The notes: generated from the sequence alone by a model not told the origin. Shown: positions 1 through 8,332, numbered from the stretch's first letter. The stretch is 43,455 nt of DNA from Pimelobacter simplex (GCA_016803235.1 JADCLI010000048.1:1-43455), one strand, 5' to 3'. Program-made: numbers and translations.

Positions 1-60
1 AGCCTCAAGGGCAAGTCACCCATCGACCGCGTGCCCAACCTCCCCGGGCAGAACAGCTAG
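1..60 (+). CDS. C-terminal end of a protein, possibly an IS481-type transposase (partial)
   Basis: Reading frame 1 is open from the window edge to a TAG at 58-60 and encodes the last 19 residues of a protein. The segment GKSPIDRVPNLPGQNS resembles the C-terminal end of IS481-family integrase-type transposases, where a short 'L-x-G-x-[ST]-P-I-x-R-V' stretch follows the DDE domain. No catalytic residue lies in the window, so the family call rests on this tail only and is tentative. The repeat-rich DNA that follows immediately fits an accessory or mobile boundary, but no terminal inverted repeat was identified. Confidence 0.4.
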   Translation, partial: SLKGKSPIDRVPNLPGQNS

Positions 61-338
61 CGCTCGGTCGCTCGCTCCGCTCAGTCCAGATCACGCGGGG
101 CGCCCGACGACCTTCGGCGGAATGTCATGCGTGCGCGCAGGACATCCGTCCGAACCCCGTCGCGCGCACCGCGTTGCCTGGACGGAGCGAAGCGAGCGCC
201 AGCGAGCGCAGCGGAGGAAGGCAACGCGCAAGAGCGCGCGCGACATGCGCGAGCGAAGCGAGCGCCCAACAAACACCGTGAGTCGCTCACGCAGCGCACC
301 GACCCCGCGCCCAGTCAGCCCTCAGACCCGCCCAGAGT
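61..338. repeat. Intergenic region with GAGCGAAGCGAGCG-type repeats and a long stem
   Basis: No convincing gene lies in these 278 bp; the short ORFs here are compositional. The 16-mer GAGCGAAGCGAGCGCC occurs exactly at 185-200 and 251-266. A near copy in the opposite orientation (13 of 14 bases) lies at 69-82, just after the upstream stop codon. A 10-bp inverted repeat, CGCGTTGCCT at 170-179 and AGGCAACGCG at 219-228, encloses the first copy. The arrangement resembles REP-like intergenic elements and could act as a terminator for the upstream gene. Its role is not known. Confidence 0.55.
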
Positions 339-1007
339 TCACGCCGCGCTGTTCAGCTTCCGCTTGAGCTTGCGCCGCTTCCGGTCCAGCTCCTCGAGCC
401 GCACCTCGAGCGACGCGTTGCGACGAGCCAGCCGCTCGACCTCCCGCAGCGCCTCGGGCAGGGTCTGGAGGGTGGCGGAGGCGGTGGGGACGGAGCCGAG
501 GCCGAGGGACGCCGTACCGAAGCCGACGAGCTTGCCGAAGGCCTTCCAGACCTGGGCCGGGTCGAGGCCATCGGTCTCGATGACGTGCAAGCGCTCGGGC
601 TTGCGGCAGGCGGCCTGCCACTGGGCGACGGCGGGGGTCTCGTCGTCGAGGCCGGTGGTGAGCACGACGTGGACCTGGTAGCCGGCGAGGGCGTCGACGA
701 GGAGCGCGACCTGGTCGGCGGTGGCGGCCGCGAGGAGGGGCTGGCTGAACACGATGTCGGACCGGGTCTTGCGGGCGCGGCGGACCAGGCGGCTCCACTG
801 GCCCTCGACGTCGCCGCGTTTGAGGCCCCAGTCCTTGTGGGAGCGCGTCATCTCGACCGCGGCACGGAAGCTCTCCGCCGGCGAGTGGGCGAGCGAGGCG
901 ACGCCGAGCTCGACGAGGGCGGCGTGGTGGTGGGCGAGGGCGGGCTCGACGACGTCCCCGGCGCCGGGCATGCCCACGTGGATCCAGGCCTTCTGCTTCT
1001 TCGCCAT
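339..1007 (-). CDS. Sulfotransferase-like protein with a degenerate PAPS loop
   Basis: This 222-residue protein starts at the ATG at 1005-1007 (MAKKQKAWIHVG); the frame runs further upstream, but only the ATG gives the expected N-terminus. The first strand and loop (HVGMPGAGDVVE, residues 10-21) align with the sulfotransferase 5'-phosphosulfate-binding loop, normally PKxGTT, but the lysine and threonines are missing. The central part (VHVVLTTGLDDETPAVAQWQ) resembles the 3'-phosphate-binding region of actinobacterial sulfotransferase-like proteins. The last 45 residues form a basic coiled coil rich in L, E, R and K. I infer a sulfotransferase fold that has probably lost catalysis. The gene is divergent from the NTF2-like gene, with a KstR-type palindrome between them. 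Confidence 0.55.
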   Translation of the reverse strand: MAKKQKAWIHVGMPGAGDVVEPALAHHHAALVELGVASLAHSPAESFRAAVEMTRSHKDWGLKRGDVEGQWSRLVRRARKTRSDIVFSQPLLAAATADQVALLVDALAGYQVHVVLTTGLDDETPAVAQWQAACRKPERLHVIETDGLDPAQVWKAFGKLVGFGTASLGLGSVPTASATLQTLPEALREVERLARRNASLEVRLEELDRKRRKLKRKLNSAA

Positions 1008-1080
1008 GCCGGCACCGTGACAGGTCCCGGTGAGCGCTCCGTGAACGGACGGCGACGGGGAACCGGCGAGTCGGCAGGGG

Positions 1081-1094
1081 TAGAACACGTTCTA
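1081..1094. promoter_or_regulatory. KstR-type operator palindrome
   Basis: TAGAACACGTTCTA is a 14-bp inverted repeat (arms TAGAAC/GTTCTA) and matches the mycobacterial KstR consensus TNNAACNNGTTNNA at every fixed base. It lies 21 bp upstream of the ATG at 1116 and about 74 bp upstream of the divergent gene. KstR is the TetR-family repressor of steroid catabolism, so the downstream gene would be sterol-responsive. Binding itself is inference. Confidence 0.7.
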
Positions 1095-1115
1095 GAAACG
1101 CCCTACGATGACCGC

Positions 1116-1568
1116 ATGATCACCTCCGACGCGATCGTCTGGAACGCCCCCAACGACCCGCACCCCGCTCGGGCCGCCTCGCAGCGGTCGTACTCCGCCG
1201 TGGCCAAGGGCGACCTGGCCGAGTGGCTGACGGTGTACGCCGAGGACGCGGTGCTCGAGGACCCGGTCGGCCCGTCGATGTTCGACCCCGAGGGGAAGGG
1301 CCACCACGGCCACGCCGGCATCTCGGCGTTCTGGGAGAAGGCGATCGCGCCGATCGACACCTTCGAGTTCCACATCGACGACTCGTTCGCCAACCCGGGC
1401 AGCAACACCTGCGCCAACATCGGGCGGATCAAGACGTCCTTCGCGGACGGCTCGCACACCACCACCGACCTGATCATGGTCTACGTCGTCGACGACGACG
1501 GCCGGGTGACGTCGATGAAGGCGTTCTGGGAGCCGGACCGCACGATGGCCAGCTTCACCTCGGCCTGA
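1116..1568 (+). CDS. NTF2-like / SnoaL-type protein (nuclear transport factor 2 family)
   Basis: The 150-residue product starts at the ATG at 1116 (MITSDAIVWN). It has the alpha+beta barrel pattern of the NTF2/SnoaL/ketosteroid-isomerase superfamily: an N-terminal helix (RAASQRSYSAVAKGDL), a YAEDAVLEDPVG segment, an AFWEKAI helix and C-terminal strands ending KAFWEPDRTM. Members include delta-5-3-ketosteroid isomerases, small-molecule hydrolases and non-catalytic binding proteins, and the exact reaction cannot be read from the sequence. The KstR-type operator just upstream makes a role in steroid metabolism plausible. It appears to be monocistronic, with 52 bp to the next gene. Confidence 0.8.
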   Translation: MITSDAIVWNAPNDPHPARAASQRSYSAVAKGDLAEWLTVYAEDAVLEDPVGPSMFDPEGKGHHGHAGISAFWEKAIAPIDTFEFHIDDSFANPGSNTCANIGRIKTSFADGSHTTTDLIMVYVVDDDGRVTSMKAFWEPDRTMASFTSA

Positions 1569-1620
1569 CCCGAGGGGCGTCGACGAAAATCGCTGGCGCG
1601 GGTTCCTAGTCTGGATCGAC

Positions 1621-2112
1621 GTGGAACCCCTCACCGAGCAACAGATCCGTGCGTCCTTCGTGAACTGCTCGAAGGGCGAGGCGAAGCGGCTCAACGTCCC
1701 CCGCTCCCTGGCCGACCAGCCGTGGGAGCACCTCGACTTCCTCGGGTGGCGCGACCCGCAGTCGCGCGTGCGGGGGTACGTCGTCGCGGAGGTCGACGGC
1801 GCGCCGTACGGCATCGTGCTCCGCTCGACCGACGGCAGCGCCGGCGTCCCCCGCAAGAACCTGTGCACGTGGTGCCTGACTCCGCACGGTTCCGGCGGGG
1901 TGGTGCTGATGGTGGCGCCGCGCTCCGGCAAGGCGGGGGCGAACGGCGACTCGGTCGGCACCTACCTGTGTGCGGACCTGCAGTGCTCGCTCTACGTCCG
2001 CGGCAAGCTGGTCAGCGACCAGGGGCGGATGCCGGAGTCGCTCACCCTCGAGCAGCAGGTCGCGCGGCTGACCGGCAACCTCGCGACCTTCCTGCGTCGG
2101 GTGCGCGGCTGA
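1621..2112 (+). CDS. FBP domain-containing protein (treble-clef zinc finger, EF-G-binding type)
   Basis: A 163-residue protein from a GTG start at 1621. It opens with an N-terminal segment (EQQIRASFVNCSKGEAKRL) and then shows a CTWC pair and a later CADLQC pair that together look like the four zinc ligands of the FBP/FusB C-terminal treble-clef finger. FusB-type proteins bind EF-G and release it from fusidic acid-stalled ribosomes; actinobacterial FBP proteins are mostly uncharacterised, so I transfer only the fold and the likely translation link. Its stop codon directly abuts the stop codon of the convergent beta-helix gene, with no base between them. Confidence 0.8.
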   Translation: MEPLTEQQIRASFVNCSKGEAKRLNVPRSLADQPWEHLDFLGWRDPQSRVRGYVVAEVDGAPYGIVLRSTDGSAGVPRKNLCTWCLTPHGSGGVVLMVAPRSGKAGANGDSVGTYLCADLQCSLYVRGKLVSDQGRMPESLTLEQQVARLTGNLATFLRRVRG

Positions 2113-4431
2113 CTACCGCCTGACCCTCACCCGGGCGGTGGCCAGCACGACCGGCGAGGAGCCCGGCAACGTCCAGGTCACCCGGGCGCTCACCTTCTTG
2201 CCCAGGTGGCCCGCGCGCAGCCTCAGCACCGGCTTGGTCGCCCCTGCGAGGGCGCGCTTGCCGACCAGCCACTGCACGGTGACCACGGCACCGGCCGGGG
2301 CGGACGCGGGGACGACGACCTTGATCCGCTTGCCGACCTTCGCCCTGCCCTTGAGGAGGGGGTTGCCGGCGACGGTGAGCACGGGACCCGAGGGCACGCC
2401 CGGAGTCGCGACGACGGTCGCCACAGTGGAGAACTCGCTGACCCGGTTCGGCTGCCTGCTCTGCGCGATCGCGGTGATCCGCAGTCCCGGCGCGAGCGGG
2501 TTCGCCGGCACGAAGGTCCACAGCCCGTCACCGTTCGCGGAGACCTGGGCCTCGCCGAGGAACGCGCCGACACCGCTCGGCGCACCCCCGGCCGGGCTGT
2601 CGGTGGCGTAGACGTAGACGTAGTCGCCGGCCCCGCCACCGCCGCCCTCGATCACGGCGCCGGTGGCACTGTGGATCTGCGGGACGTGGACGTCGCCGTT
2701 CTCGCCGTCAGGGTTGCCGACGCCGTCGCCGTCGTCCGGCGTACCGGCGGCGAGGCCGCCGACGTCGAGCATCAGGCCCTGGTTGCCGGTGCCGAGGTTG
2801 TGCACCGCGTCGTTGCCGCCGGTCGCGGCGACGGTGATCGCGTTGTGCAGACTGTGGGAGATGGTGTTCTCGCCGCCGACGGGGCCGCCGACCTGGTTGC
2901 CGGTCGCCGCGTCGGCGCCGTCCTTGACGACGACCCCGGCCCGGTTGGCCCGCGCCCCGGTGCACGGGCTGCCCGTCTCGTCGAGACCGATGCGGTTGCC
3001 TCGGACGAGGTTGCCGTCGCCACCCGCGACCACGATGCCCGAGCCGGTGGCCGAGCAGATGACGTTGCGGTCCGCGGCGTCGTCGGCCGACCCGACGTCG
3101 GCCCCGTCGCCCACGAGACGCACGGCATGGGCCATCGGGGCCGCAGCGCCGTCGGCGAGCAGCCCGAAGACATTGCCGACGACGGTCCCCTCGTCACCCG
3201 TCAGGACGGCTGCCGTCGTCCCCGGCGCCGTGACGAGGCGGCTGCTCGACACACCGGAGTAGTCGCCGTCCGCCGAGATCGCTGCGACCGTCGGCGCCCA
3301 CGCCACCGTGCCGGTCGCGTCCGTGCCGACGAGCGCGTGGTCGACGTTGACGCTGCCGACCGCTCCTGCCTGGCGTACGCCGTAGGCACCGCCGGCGATG
3401 ACGTTGCGGGACGCGACGTCGCCACCGAGCTGCATCGACGACCGGCCCGCCTCGACACCCACCGCCGTCGCACCGGCGGCGATCGTCGTCCCGTCCGCCG
3501 CCAGCCCGAGGTAGTTGCCCCGGACATAGATCATCGGAGCGGCAGCCGTGTTCGGCAGGTCCACCTTGATGCTCGCCTCCGCCATCTGCCCGATGGCGTT
3601 GCAGACGTTGTCGCAGGCCAGTGTCGCCTGCGCGGCGGGCGGCAGCGAGTTGCCGATGTTGACGTTGTCCGGGACGTCGGCGTCACCGGAGGCGACGAGG
3701 ATCCCCACCTCGCCCCCGTGGACGGGATCCGTGGGGAGTCCGTCCTCGTCGAGCCCGATGTTGGTGGCGTTCACCGCCACGTTGTCGGCTCCGTCGATGT
3801 CGATGCCGGTGGATGCGTTGACGATGGTCGTGCGGAACTCCGGGTCCTGCGGGCCGATCTGCCCGATGGCGACGTCCGTGCCTGTCACCCAGATGCCGGT
3901 TGCCAGCGGCGAGGCGACGCCAGCGGTGTCCATGCCCACCCAGACCTGGCTGAGGTGGACGTCGGACCCGCTCATGATCACGCCGACCGAGCTCTCCTCG
4001 TCGCTGACCACGGCGACGTTCATCAGCGCCGCGCCGGTGCCGGTCAGCCGGACCGGCGCCGCACCGAAGACCCCCGACAGCGTGACGCACGGCTGGGTGG
4101 CCGAGGCACCAGCACAGCCGTCGACACTCGTGCGCGCCGGGATCGAGATCGCGCTGTTGAGGACGATGGGCGTGGTCACCTCGGCGGGATCGATGTAGAC
4201 GAGCACGTCTCCGGTCGGCCACGCGGCCGCCTCCTGCATCGCCGCGCGAAGCGTGCACACGTTCGCTGCTGTCGCGCAGGTGCCGTCGCCGGGAGCGGAG
4301 TCCGGGGTGTCCGCCGCGCTGTCGACCGTGAACGGCGGAGCCGCCGACGCCGGCGGCGCCAGGACCACGGTCAGGGGGACCAGCAGCAGGGCGAGGAGTG
4401 CGAGGCTGAGGGCACGGAGGACGGTAGGCAC
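2113..4431 (-). CDS. Secreted right-handed beta-helix protein with CSLREA-like motif
   Basis: A 772-residue exported protein. Residues 1-31 form a signal peptide (LALLALLLVPLTVVLAPPASAA). Residues 35-70 carry a CSLREA-like motif (DSAPGDGTC...CTLRAAMQEA) typical of secreted, often repeat-rich surface proteins. The long middle part has many short beta-strand repeats of the type 'GNxIG...', 'RGNYLGL', 'VVGNVFGL' and 'VRGNRIGL', characteristic of parallel beta-helix (pectate-lyase-like) domains. The last 90 residues form a basic beta-sandwich-like module (LLKGRAKVGKRIKV...). No catalytic residues of polysaccharide lyases could be placed, so it may be a surface or adhesive protein. It stands alone on the minus strand and ends against the FBP gene. 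Confidence 0.82.
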   Translation of the reverse strand: MPTVLRALSLALLALLLVPLTVVLAPPASAAPPFTVDSAADTPDSAPGDGTCATAANVCTLRAAMQEAAAWPTGDVLVYIDPAEVTTPIVLNSAISIPARTSVDGCAGASATQPCVTLSGVFGAAPVRLTGTGAALMNVAVVSDEESSVGVIMSGSDVHLSQVWVGMDTAGVASPLATGIWVTGTDVAIGQIGPQDPEFRTTIVNASTGIDIDGADNVAVNATNIGLDEDGLPTDPVHGGEVGILVASGDADVPDNVNIGNSLPPAAQATLACDNVCNAIGQMAEASIKVDLPNTAAAPMIYVRGNYLGLAADGTTIAAGATAVGVEAGRSSMQLGGDVASRNVIAGGAYGVRQAGAVGSVNVDHALVGTDATGTVAWAPTVAAISADGDYSGVSSSRLVTAPGTTAAVLTGDEGTVVGNVFGLLADGAAAPMAHAVRLVGDGADVGSADDAADRNVICSATGSGIVVAGGDGNLVRGNRIGLDETGSPCTGARANRAGVVVKDGADAATGNQVGGPVGGENTISHSLHNAITVAATGGNDAVHNLGTGNQGLMLDVGGLAAGTPDDGDGVGNPDGENGDVHVPQIHSATGAVIEGGGGGAGDYVYVYATDSPAGGAPSGVGAFLGEAQVSANGDGLWTFVPANPLAPGLRITAIAQSRQPNRVSEFSTVATVVATPGVPSGPVLTVAGNPLLKGRAKVGKRIKVVVPASAPAGAVVTVQWLVGKRALAGATKPVLRLRAGHLGKKVSARVTWTLPGSSPVVLATARVRVRR

Positions 4432-4506
4432 GCGAGGACGCTAGATCCGGCGTACCGGGCGGCAGAAGGGGTTCGGGGACGGTTGAGCAATCCACCGGGC
4501 GAAGAT

Positions 4507-4529
4507 GAGTAAGCCGCTCCGGGCTACTC
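4507..4529 (-). terminator. Possible intrinsic terminator overlapping the DUF2461 stop codon
   Basis: On the minus strand GAGTAGCC and GGCTTACTC form a short stem with a single-base bulge and a six-base loop. It overlaps the TAG stop of the DUF2461 gene (4524-4526). There is no U-tract, as is common in high-GC actinobacteria, so the call is weak. Confidence 0.35.
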
Positions 4530-5159
4530 AGTGATGGCGTCGGCGATCCAGGTGACGAGCGGGCGCAGCCGGCGCCAGTCCTCGCGGACCCGGTCGAGCA
4601 GCTCGGCGGTGTGCACGAACGGCTCGAAGCCGTAGGAGCGCATGCCGAGCACGGTCTTCATCTTGAGCAGCTCGATGCGCGGGTGCTCCTTGTCGTAGCC
4701 GCGGGGCACGGTCTTGAGCCGCTCCCCCGTCACCTCGAACCCGCCGCGCTCGAGGTCGCGCAGGATCCGCTGCAGCACCGTGCCCGTCCTCTCCTCGGCC
4801 ATCGCCTCCCGCAGCCGGGCCAGGCGCGCGCCCGAGGCCTCGTAGATGCCGCCGCCGACGCGGACGCCGGGAGCCGCCACCTCGACGTACCAGCCGCTCG
4901 CCGGGCCGACGCCGACGAACGCACCCTGGTGCGTCTTGTACGGCGTCTTGTCCTTCGCGAACCGCACGTCGCGGTAGGGCCGGAACACCTTGGCGGCACC
5001 GAACTCCTGGCCGAGCGCGTCGGTCAGCGCCACCATCGGCGCCTTGACCTGCTCGGTGTAGACGTCCTTGTGGGCCTCCCAGAAGGACTTGGTGTTGTCG
5101 ACCTCGAGGTCGTCGTAGAAGTCGAGCGCAGCGACCGGGAAGCCGTGGAAGTCCGCCAT
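4524..5159 (-). CDS. DUF2461 domain-containing protein
   Basis: The 211-residue protein matches the usual length and conserved blocks of DUF2461: an N-terminal F-x-G-F-P...L-x-F-Y-D-D-L-E-x-x-N-x-K-x-F-W segment, a central FRPYRDVRFAKDKTPYKTHQG block, a GWYVEV...GGGIY segment and a C-terminal PRGYDKEHPRIELLKMK block. The function of the family is not established. The gene is divergent from the PIG-L deacetylase, with 44 bp between start codons, so the two share a promoter region. Confidence 0.92.
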   Translation of the reverse strand: MADFHGFPVAALDFYDDLEVDNTKSFWEAHKDVYTEQVKAPMVALTDALGQEFGAAKVFRPYRDVRFAKDKTPYKTHQGAFVGVGPASGWYVEVAAPGVRVGGGIYEASGARLARLREAMAEERTGTVLQRILRDLERGGFEVTGERLKTVPRGYDKEHPRIELLKMKTVLGMRSYGFEPFVHTAELLDRVREDWRRLRPLVTWIADAITE

Positions 5160-5203
5160 GGCAGAAGGCTATGCGCCGCCGCGTCGGGCGCCGATACTGC
5201 GGT

Positions 5204-5998
5204 ATGGCCCGCAACCGCACCCTGGCCTGCGTCTTCGCCCACCCCGACGACGACGCGTACGGCGCGGCCGGCAGCGTGGCGCTCCACGCCGACGACCCGG
5301 ACTTCCGGTTCGTGCTCGTCCACGCCACCGCGGGCGAGCTCGGCGACATCCGCGAGGGCTTCCCGGCCACGCGGGACACGCTCGGGGAGGTCCGTCGCGG
5401 CGAGGACGAGTCCGCGTGGCGCGCGCTGGGCCGGGTGCCGGACCGCCACGAGTGGCTCGGCCTGCCGGACGGGAGCGTGGCGGACGTCCCGTTCGACGAC
5501 GTCGTCGACGCGGTGGCCCGGGTCCTCGAGGAGGAGGAGCCCGCAGTCGTCGTGACCTTCGGCCCGGACGGGATCTTCGGGCACCCGGACCACGTCGCGA
5601 TCGGCGCCGCCACCGACGCCGCGTTCGCTCGGCTCCGGACCCGAGCCGGTAGCGGCTTCCGGCGCCTGGCGCACGGCGCGGTCCCCCAGTCGGTGTTCGA
5701 GCGCTGGAACCGCCAGCGCGCCGACCTCGGCCTGTTCACCTTCGACCCGACGCAGGTCTTCCACATGCGCGGCGTGCCCGACGAGCAGATCGCGATCACG
5801 GTCGACTGCACGAGCGTCACCGACCGGATCGTCGCCGGGCTGCGCGAGCACCGCAGCCAGCTGCACGTCATGTCCGACGACCCCACGAACACCGAGCAGT
5901 GGGAGCGGCGGGTCCGCCGGGAGTGGTACGCCCTCGCGTGGCCGGAGCGGTCGCCGCAGGAGCCGGCGCTGAACGACCTGTTCGAAGGACTCGGCTGA
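5204..5998 (+). CDS. PIG-L / LmbE family N-acetylglucosaminyl deacetylase
   Basis: A 264-residue protein from the ATG at 5204 (MARNRTLACVFAHPDDD). An ATG 33 bases upstream would add a short basic extension not expected in the family. The zinc and catalytic motif AHPDDD (residues 12-17) and the later GHPDH motif, which supplies the third ligand, are both intact. PIG-L enzymes remove acetyl groups from GlcNAc-containing substrates. In actinobacteria the relatives MshB and Mca act in mycothiol synthesis and mycothiol-conjugate detoxification, but I see no feature that assigns this one to either. No cofactor gene is adjacent. Confidence 0.88.
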   Translation: MARNRTLACVFAHPDDDAYGAAGSVALHADDPDFRFVLVHATAGELGDIREGFPATRDTLGEVRRGEDESAWRALGRVPDRHEWLGLPDGSVADVPFDDVVDAVARVLEEEEPAVVVTFGPDGIFGHPDHVAIGAATDAAFARLRTRAGSGFRRLAHGAVPQSVFERWNRQRADLGLFTFDPTQVFHMRGVPDEQIAITVDCTSVTDRIVAGLREHRSQLHVMSDDPTNTEQWERRVRREWYALAWPERSPQEPALNDLFEGLG

Positions 5999-6009
5999 GG
6001 GCGGCGGGG

Positions 6010-6771
6010 TCAGCCCTGCGGGACGGGCTCGGGGACCGGCACGTTCCAGCGCAGGGCGTGCACCATCGCGACCACGATGCGGCGCTCGTCGAGCGGGTGC
6101 GCCGGGTCGTACCAGAGCGTGGTCCGCTGCCCCTCCTCGATCGGCGCCGCGGCGGGGATGGTGACCCGCTGGCGCACGAGGTACGACGTGCCGTCGGTCC
6201 CGGTGAACCGGAAGGTCGCGGTGGTGATCAGGTTCGACGCCTCCTCGAAGTCGTACGGGTCGATCCCCGACTCGACGACGGTCGCCGGCACGGGCGTGCC
6301 CTCGGCGATCAGCCGCAGCTCGTCGAGCCAGCGCAGCCGGCGCCGCGTGGCGAGCAGCGAACCACCGAGGACCATGAGGAGCCCCACAGCGGCCAGACCC
6401 GCCGCCGCGACGTCGTACCAGTCGCCGGCGCCGAGCTCCCGGGTCGCGACGAACAGGCCCGGCGCGGAGCACAGGAGCATCAGGCCGACCGCGTGCCAGC
6501 CGCTGAGGGCGCGGGGGAACCGGTCCATCATGAACAGCCAGCCGACCGCACCGATCACGGCGACCAGCAGCCCGCCGAGGGTGCCGGCCGCGGCAGTGCC
6601 CTGGGCGACGTACGCCGGCGGGGCGTCGTCGTTCGCGTCGATGATGGTGAGGCCCAGGCCGTAGCCGGCCCACGCGGAGCCGGCCACCATGAGCACGCCC
6701 GCCACGACGAGACCCGTGCGCCGCCGAGAGCGGGGGGTGAAGGTGAAGGGCGGTGGCTCCGAGTGCACCAT
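6010..6771 (-). CDS. Membrane protein with DUF3592-type domain
   Basis: A 253-residue protein starting at the ATG at 6769-6771 (MVHSEPPPF). The frame extends further upstream but would run through the tRNA gene, so that extension is rejected. After a short cytoplasmic start there are about four hydrophobic helices (LVVAGVLMVAGSAWAGYGL; a second near residue 60; HAVGLMLLCSAPGLFVA; VAAAGLAAVGLLMVLGGSLLA). The C-terminal 100 residues are soluble: VPATVVESGIDPY...FRFTGTDGTSYLVRQR...EGQRTTLWYDPAHP is the signature of DUF3592, a small beta domain of unknown function on membrane proteins. It lies 41 bp downstream of the tRNA on the same strand. Confidence 0.78.
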   Translation of the reverse strand: MVHSEPPPFTFTPRSRRRTGLVVAGVLMVAGSAWAGYGLGLTIIDANDDAPPAYVAQGTAAAGTLGGLLVAVIGAVGWLFMMDRFPRALSGWHAVGLMLLCSAPGLFVATRELGAGDWYDVAAAGLAAVGLLMVLGGSLLATRRRLRWLDELRLIAEGTPVPATVVESGIDPYDFEEASNLITTATFRFTGTDGTSYLVRQRVTIPAAAPIEEGQRTTLWYDPAHPLDERRIVVAMVHALRWNVPVPEPVPQG

Positions 6772-6812
6772 GCGCCCATTCAACCCGAGAACCCTTGCGA
6801 GAACCGGGGAAC

Positions 6813-6888
<76 letters not shown>

Positions 6889-6918
6889 AGACCCCGGCGA
6901 ACCGGAGCGATGAGGATG

Positions 6919-7692
6919 CTACCCGATGGGTTGGAACGTGCTGCGCTTCGGCTCCACCCCGTCGCCCGACGAGCGGCCGGTGACCCGGCGCTGCACCCAC
7001 GGCGCGAGATGCGTGCGGGCCCAGGCGAGGTTGGCGGCGCGCTGCTCGCGGGCGCTCAGCAGGGGCGCCGGCACGGGCGGGATCGGCTGCAGGTCGTGGG
7101 CGACGCCGAGCGCGTCGAGGGCGGCGATGGCGATCGACTGGTGGCCGACGGCATTGAGGTGGAGCCGGTCCTCGTCCATCACCTCGGCGACCTTCCAGCC
7201 GCGCATCCGCCACATGTCGACCAGGGTCGCGCCGTGCTTCTCGGCGATCTCGCGGGCCCACTCGTTGAAGATCGCGGTCCGGCCGCGGATCATCCGCATC
7301 ACGCCGCTCTCGCCGGTGTCGGCGATGGTGAACATCATGACGTGGGCGCCGCTGGCGGCGAGCCGGCCGATCGCCTCGTCGTACGACGCCGCGAGGGCGT
7401 CGAGGTCGACCTTGGGTCGCAGCACGTCGTTGCCGCCGCCGTGGATGCTGACCAGGTCGGGGCCGAGCGCGATCGCGGCGTCCACCTGCTCCTCGATGAT
7501 CGCGGGCAGCTTGCGGCCCCGGATCGCGAGGTTGGCGTAGCCGAAGTCCACGCCCTCCGCGACGGCCGCGACGGCGAGCGCCTCGGCGGCCCGGTCGGCC
7601 CATCCCCGCAGGCCGTTGGGTCGTGCCGGGTCGGGGTCACCGACCCCTTCGGTGAACGAGTCGCCGAGGGCGACGTACTTGCTGAAGACCAT
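6919..7692 (-). CDS. SGNH/GDSL-family hydrolase
   Basis: The 257-residue protein starts at the ATG at 7690-7692 (MVFSKYVALGDS). All blocks of the SGNH family are present: block I GDSFTEG with the nucleophile Ser12, the glycine of block II (YANLAIRG), block III GGGND, and block V DxxH (DRLHLNAVGH). Members are esterases, lipases or thioesterases, and the substrate cannot be told from sequence. There is no signal peptide, so it is probably cytoplasmic. It is divergent from dcd, with 64 bp between the starts. Confidence 0.93.
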   Translation of the reverse strand: MVFSKYVALGDSFTEGVGDPDPARPNGLRGWADRAAEALAVAAVAEGVDFGYANLAIRGRKLPAIIEEQVDAAIALGPDLVSIHGGGNDVLRPKVDLDALAASYDEAIGRLAASGAHVMMFTIADTGESGVMRMIRGRTAIFNEWAREIAEKHGATLVDMWRMRGWKVAEVMDEDRLHLNAVGHQSIAIAALDALGVAHDLQPIPPVPAPLLSAREQRAANLAWARTHLAPWVQRRVTGRSSGDGVEPKRSTFQPIG

Positions 7693-7756
7693 TCGATCAT
7701 TCTGCGCTCGTGATCGCCGCCACTCGCAACCGGCACCGGCCGGTAGGGTGCGGGGC

Positions 7757-8332
7757 GTGCTGCTCAGCGACCGCGACATCACCGCCGAGATCGACGCCGG
7801 CCGGATCGGCCTCGAACCCTACGACCCGGCGCTGATGCAGCCGTCGTCGGTGGACTTCCGCCTGGACCGGTTCTTCCGGGTCTTCGACAACCACAAGTAC
7901 CCCTCGATCGACCCGGCCGCCGACCAGTCGGACCTCACCCGCGTGGTGGAGCCGGAGGGCGACGAGCCGTTCATCCTGCACCCCGGCGAGTTCGTGCTCG
8001 GGTCGACGTACGAGGTCGTCACCCTGCCCGACGACATCGCCGCCCGGGTCGAGGGCAAGTCGTCGCTGGGTCGGCTCGGCCTGCTCACCCACGCGACCGC
8101 GGGCTTCGTGGACCCCGGCTTCTCCGGGCACGTCACGCTCGAGCTCGCCAACGTCGCGACGCTGCCGATCAAGCTCTACCCGGGCATGAAGATCGGCCAG
8201 TTCTGCTTCTTCCGGCTCTCCTCGCCGAGCGAGCATCCCTACGGCTCGGAGAAGTACGGCTCGCGCTACCAGGGCCAGCGCGGACCGACGCCGTCGCGCT
8301 CGTTCCAGAACTTCCACCGGACGCAGATCTGA
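7757..8332 (+). CDS. dcd: dCTP deaminase (dUMP-forming type)
   Basis: A 191-residue protein from the GTG at 7757 (VLLSDRDITAEI), exactly the family length. The conserved parts are present: MQPSSVDFRL near the N-terminus, FILHPGEFVLGSTYE, the RVEGKSSLGRLGLL substrate-binding motif and the catalytic-site segment AGFVDPGFSGHVTLELAN. In actinobacteria this enzyme usually converts dCTP straight to dUMP by combined deaminase and dUTPase activity. It provides dUMP for thymidylate synthesis and keeps dUTP low. Of the genes here it is one of the most securely identified. Confidence 0.97.
   Translation: MLLSDRDITAEIDAGRIGLEPYDPALMQPSSVDFRLDRFFRVFDNHKYPSIDPAADQSDLTRVVEPEGDEPFILHPGEFVLGSTYEVVTLPDDIAARVEGKSSLGRLGLLTHATAGFVDPGFSGHVTLELANVATLPIKLYPGMKIGQFCFFRLSSPSEHPYGSEKYGSRYQGQRGPTPSRSFQNFHRTQI

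Noticed and set aside
61..140. Right terminal inverted repeat of an IS element after the transposase-like tail
   Set aside because: The matching left end is outside the window, and no target-site duplication can be recognised.
2206..4512. A 768-codon plus-strand open frame
   Set aside because: It is antisense to the beta-helix gene, has Arg/Asp/Val-rich composition without any motif, and arises from GC-rich third positions.
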